Origin: CAWEPK01 sp049521495
GTDB lineage: Bacteria; Desulfobacterota; Syntrophorhabdia; Syntrophorhabdales; WCHB1-27
DNA length: 8,150 nt
Direction: 5' to 3'
Assembly (NCBI GenBank): GCA_049521495.1
Contig: JBEKOT010000124.1
Coordinates: 1 to 8,150 of the forward strand
Of this stretch, positions 6,345 to 8,150 are shown piece after piece (position 1 is the stretch's first letter; each line of letters begins with the position of its first letter). The translations under genes and the position numbers were made by a program. Under the pieces are notes generated by a model. The model saw only the letters and a program-made list of their open reading frames with translations, was not told the origin of the DNA and did not search any database.

Positions 6345-7689
6345 GGTAGAGCCCTCCTTTGTGCATGGGCATGCCCGCCTCCTTCTTCACCTCGGCTATC
6401 GGAACAGAAGGCAGGAATTTGGCGAAAAGCATGAATGCCAAAAGAAGAAAACAAAAAGTCGCGAGCGTCCAGGCCAATTCGACCCAATTCGGCCAGTAGA
6501 AGCCCCACTGGTAAGGGAGGTAGTTCTGGGCGAGGGACTGGATGACGATCACGAAGCGCTCCCACCACATGCCGATGTTGATGAGAATGGAAATAACGAA
6601 AAGCCAGATGGGCGAGGTGCGTATCCTCCTGAAGAAGAAAAATAGGGGGCAGATGATCGCGCAGAAGACGACGAGCCAAAAGATCCAGGCGTAATAGCCG
6701 GTCGCCCTGAAGGCGAACGTCTGGTGCTCGAACACGTTAGCGCTGTACCACGCCATGAAATGTTCGATCACGTAAGAGTAGCCCAGGATACCGCCCGTAA
6801 GGAGAGTCGTCTCGGCGATCAGCTCCAGGGTCCGGCTGGTGATTATGTTCTGAATGCCAAAAATACGCCTCATGGGCACGAGCAGGGTGAGGACCATCGC
6901 GAGACCGGAATGGATCGCCCCCGCGACGAAATAAGGCGGGAAGATGGTGCTGTGCCACCCGGGCTGGATGGGAAGGGCAAAGTCCCAGGAGACGACGGTG
7001 TGCACGGAGATCACGAGTGCCGTTGCGAGGCCCGCTATGAGAAGGTAGGAGGTGCCGTAATGGTGCCACTGGCTGGCCGACCCCGTCCAGCCAAGGGCGA
7101 AGTACCCGTAGATCCTGCGCCCCAGACCTACGGTGCGGTCGCGTATTATCGCGAGGTCTGGCACAAGCCCTGTGTACCAAAAGATGAGGCTCACCGTGAA
7201 ATAGGTGGAGACGGCGAGAAAATCGAAGATCAGGGGCGAAATGAAATCGGGCCATATCTGCCTTTGATCCGGGTAGGGGAAGAGCCAATAGAAGAGCCAG
7301 CTCCTGCCGAGGTGGATCAACGGGTAAGAGGCCGCCATCATGATGCAGATCATGGTCATCGCCTCGGCGCTCCTGTTAATGGAGGTGCGGAAGCGGGCCC
7401 GGAAGAGGTAGAGGATGGCGGAGATGAGAGTCCCCGAGTGGGCGAGGCCTATCCAGAAAACAAAGTTGCCGAGAAAGATACCCCACATGACACCGGGCGG
7501 ACGAAGGCCAGTAGACCCCATGCCCGTCGCCACTAAATAACCCCAGGCGGCAAGGCCGTAGGAAAAACCGAGGAACAACACCAAGGCCACGAACCAGAAG
7601 ACAAGCGAGGGCCTCCAGAGGGTCCCGAGTATCTGCCGGTCCACGTCCTCGAACTTCACGACAAGATCCGGTTCTATTTCAGGCATCAT
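6334..7689 (-). CDS. actC: ActC, NrfD/PsrC-family membrane subunit of Alternative Complex III
   Basis: A 451-residue polytopic membrane protein of the NrfD/PsrC family, of normal length and about ten transmembrane helices. In ACIII this subunit sits under ActB and is the proposed site of quinol oxidation. Recognisable blocks are HSGTLISAILYLFRARFR (residues 84-101), HLGRSWLFYWLFPYP (126-140), GLVPDLAIIRDR (174-185), the PGWHSTIFPPYFVAGAIHSG stretch (243-262) and MWWERFVIVIQSL (374-386). His126, His230, His246 and His260 are candidates for functional residues. The gene begins ATGATG, so residue 1 or 2 could be the first; it overlaps the actB stop by 4 bases and runs 11 bases into actD, which implies translational coupling. 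A PsrC or Hmc-type subunit is the alternative, but the following DUF3341 gene and ActF settle the assignment. Confidence 0.96.
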   Translation of the reverse strand: MMPEIEPDLVVKFEDVDRQILGTLWRPSLVFWFVALVLFLGFSYGLAAWGYLVATGMGSTGLRPPGVMWGIFLGNFVFWIGLAHSGTLISAILYLFRARFRTSINRSAEAMTMICIMMAASYPLIHLGRSWLFYWLFPYPDQRQIWPDFISPLIFDFLAVSTYFTVSLIFWYTGLVPDLAIIRDRTVGLGRRIYGYFALGWTGSASQWHHYGTSYLLIAGLATALVISVHTVVSWDFALPIQPGWHSTIFPPYFVAGAIHSGLAMVLTLLVPMRRIFGIQNIITSRTLELIAETTLLTGGILGYSYVIEHFMAWYSANVFEHQTFAFRATGYYAWIFWLVVFCAIICPLFFFFRRIRTSPIWLFVISILINIGMWWERFVIVIQSLAQNYLPYQWGFYWPNWVELAWTLATFCFLLLAFMLFAKFLPSVPIAEVKKEAGMPMHKGGLYREE

Positions 7690-8150
7690 ATCTCCTGCAT
7701 GATCTTCTTCAGGTAAATTATGGCGGTCTTCGTATTCAGCCTCCCCAGGATCTGGTAACCCCTTGCCTGGTTCAAGAGCTTCGAGACCCGGCTTTCCGGG
7801 TCCATCAGGTTGCCGAAGGTAATCACGTCAGCCGGGCACGTCTGGGCGCAGGCCGTCGTGAACTCCCCGTCCCTGACCTTCCGGCCTTCGCTCGTCGCGA
7901 CTGCCTTTGCCTGGACGACCCGCTGAATGCAGAAGGAGCACTTTTCCATCACGCCCTTCTGGCGGACGGTTACATCGGGGTTGAGCTGCCATTCAAGTGG
8001 ATGGTCATGTTTCCACGTGAACCAGTTGAACCTGCGCACCTTCCATGGACAGTTCTCATTGCAGTCGCGTGTCCCTATGCAGCGGTTGTAGACCTGGTTG
8101 TTGATACCTTCCGGGTTGTGGTGGGGAGCAAATACCGGGCAGACCGACTC
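7686..8150 (-). CDS. actB: ActB C-terminal iron-sulfur domain (Alternative Complex III), 5' truncated by the window edge
   Basis: This is the last 154 codons of a gene whose start lies beyond base 8150; the frame stays open to the window edge. In ACIII, ActB is the periplasm-facing iron-sulfur subunit that relays electrons between quinol oxidation and the cytochrome subunits. Visible Cys residues (numbered from the first visible codon) are C4 in a CPV motif, C24, C30 and C34 in the block NRCIGTRDCNENCP, C71 and C74 (CSFC), and C101 and C105 (ACAQTCP). This is the NrfC/PsrB ferredoxin pattern. A Thr stands where classical ferredoxins have the second Cys (CIGT instead of CIGC), as is usual in ActB relatives and compatible with a [3Fe-4S] centre (inference). 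The stop overlaps the actC start in ATGA. I cannot see whether the molybdopterin-like N-terminal half is fused or encoded separately. The identity rests mainly on the actC, actD and actF neighbours. Confidence 0.9.
   Translation of the reverse strand, partial: ESVCPVFAPHHNPEGINNQVYNRCIGTRDCNENCPWKVRRFNWFTWKHDHPLEWQLNPDVTVRQKGVMEKCSFCIQRVVQAKAVATSEGRKVRDGEFTTACAQTCPADVITFGNLMDPESRVSKLLNQARGYQILGRLNTKTAIIYLKKIMQEI

Noticed and set aside
6724..7536. Long open frame on the plus strand opposite actC (270 codons)
   Set aside because: Charged, Gly/Asp/Glu-rich composition typical of antisense reading of a G+C-rich membrane protein gene; no recognisable family, and the opposite strand is clearly actC.

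Overview
The window reads as one uninterrupted respiratory operon, entirely on the minus strand. It is transcribed from beyond base 8150 down to about base 172. Eleven genes are packed with 4 to 14 base overlaps or gaps of 51 bases or less. No internal promoter or terminator is visible, and the DNA is G+C-rich. The organism is most likely a Gram-negative bacterium with a branched aerobic or microaerobic respiratory chain. The combination of genes would fit a deltaproteobacterial/Desulfobacterota-like or Nitrospirota-like lineage, but that placement is inference.

Region 8150-4019 encodes Alternative Complex III (ACIII), the quinol:electron-acceptor oxidoreductase that replaces the bc1 complex. 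In reading order it holds the 3' end of actB (iron-sulfur domain), actC (NrfD/PsrC-like membrane subunit), actD (DUF3341-type two-helix subunit), actF (second ten-helix-type membrane subunit) and an ActA-like membrane-anchored pentaheme cytochrome c. The usual monoheme ActE gene between actD and actF is absent.

Region 4022-683 encodes a cbb3-type (C-family) haem-copper oxidase of unusual composition. It has a complete catalytic subunit CcoN; a CcoO subunit carrying a second c-haem domain at its C terminus; a CcoS-like small protein whose reading frame looks shifted near its end; a haem-less two-helix protein resembling the membrane anchor of CcoP; and an unrecognised two-helix protein. No standard diheme CcoP is present.

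Region 669-172 encodes a monoheme cytochrome c lipoprotein with ActE-like sequence. It is the last gene. Bases 1-171 hold no gene I can support.

Taken together, quinol would be oxidised by ACIII, electrons would pass through the pentaheme and monoheme cytochromes to the CcoO haems, and CcoN would reduce O2. The tight gene packing suggests an ACIII-cbb3 supercomplex, which is inference. Points worth checking are the CcoO-cytochrome c fusion with a detached CcoP-like anchor, a Glu-to-Gln change in CcoN, a CX3CH haem site in the pentaheme protein, a His in the usual Met ligand position of the terminal cytochrome, the apparent frameshift near 1420-1540, and the unknown 145-residue membrane protein.
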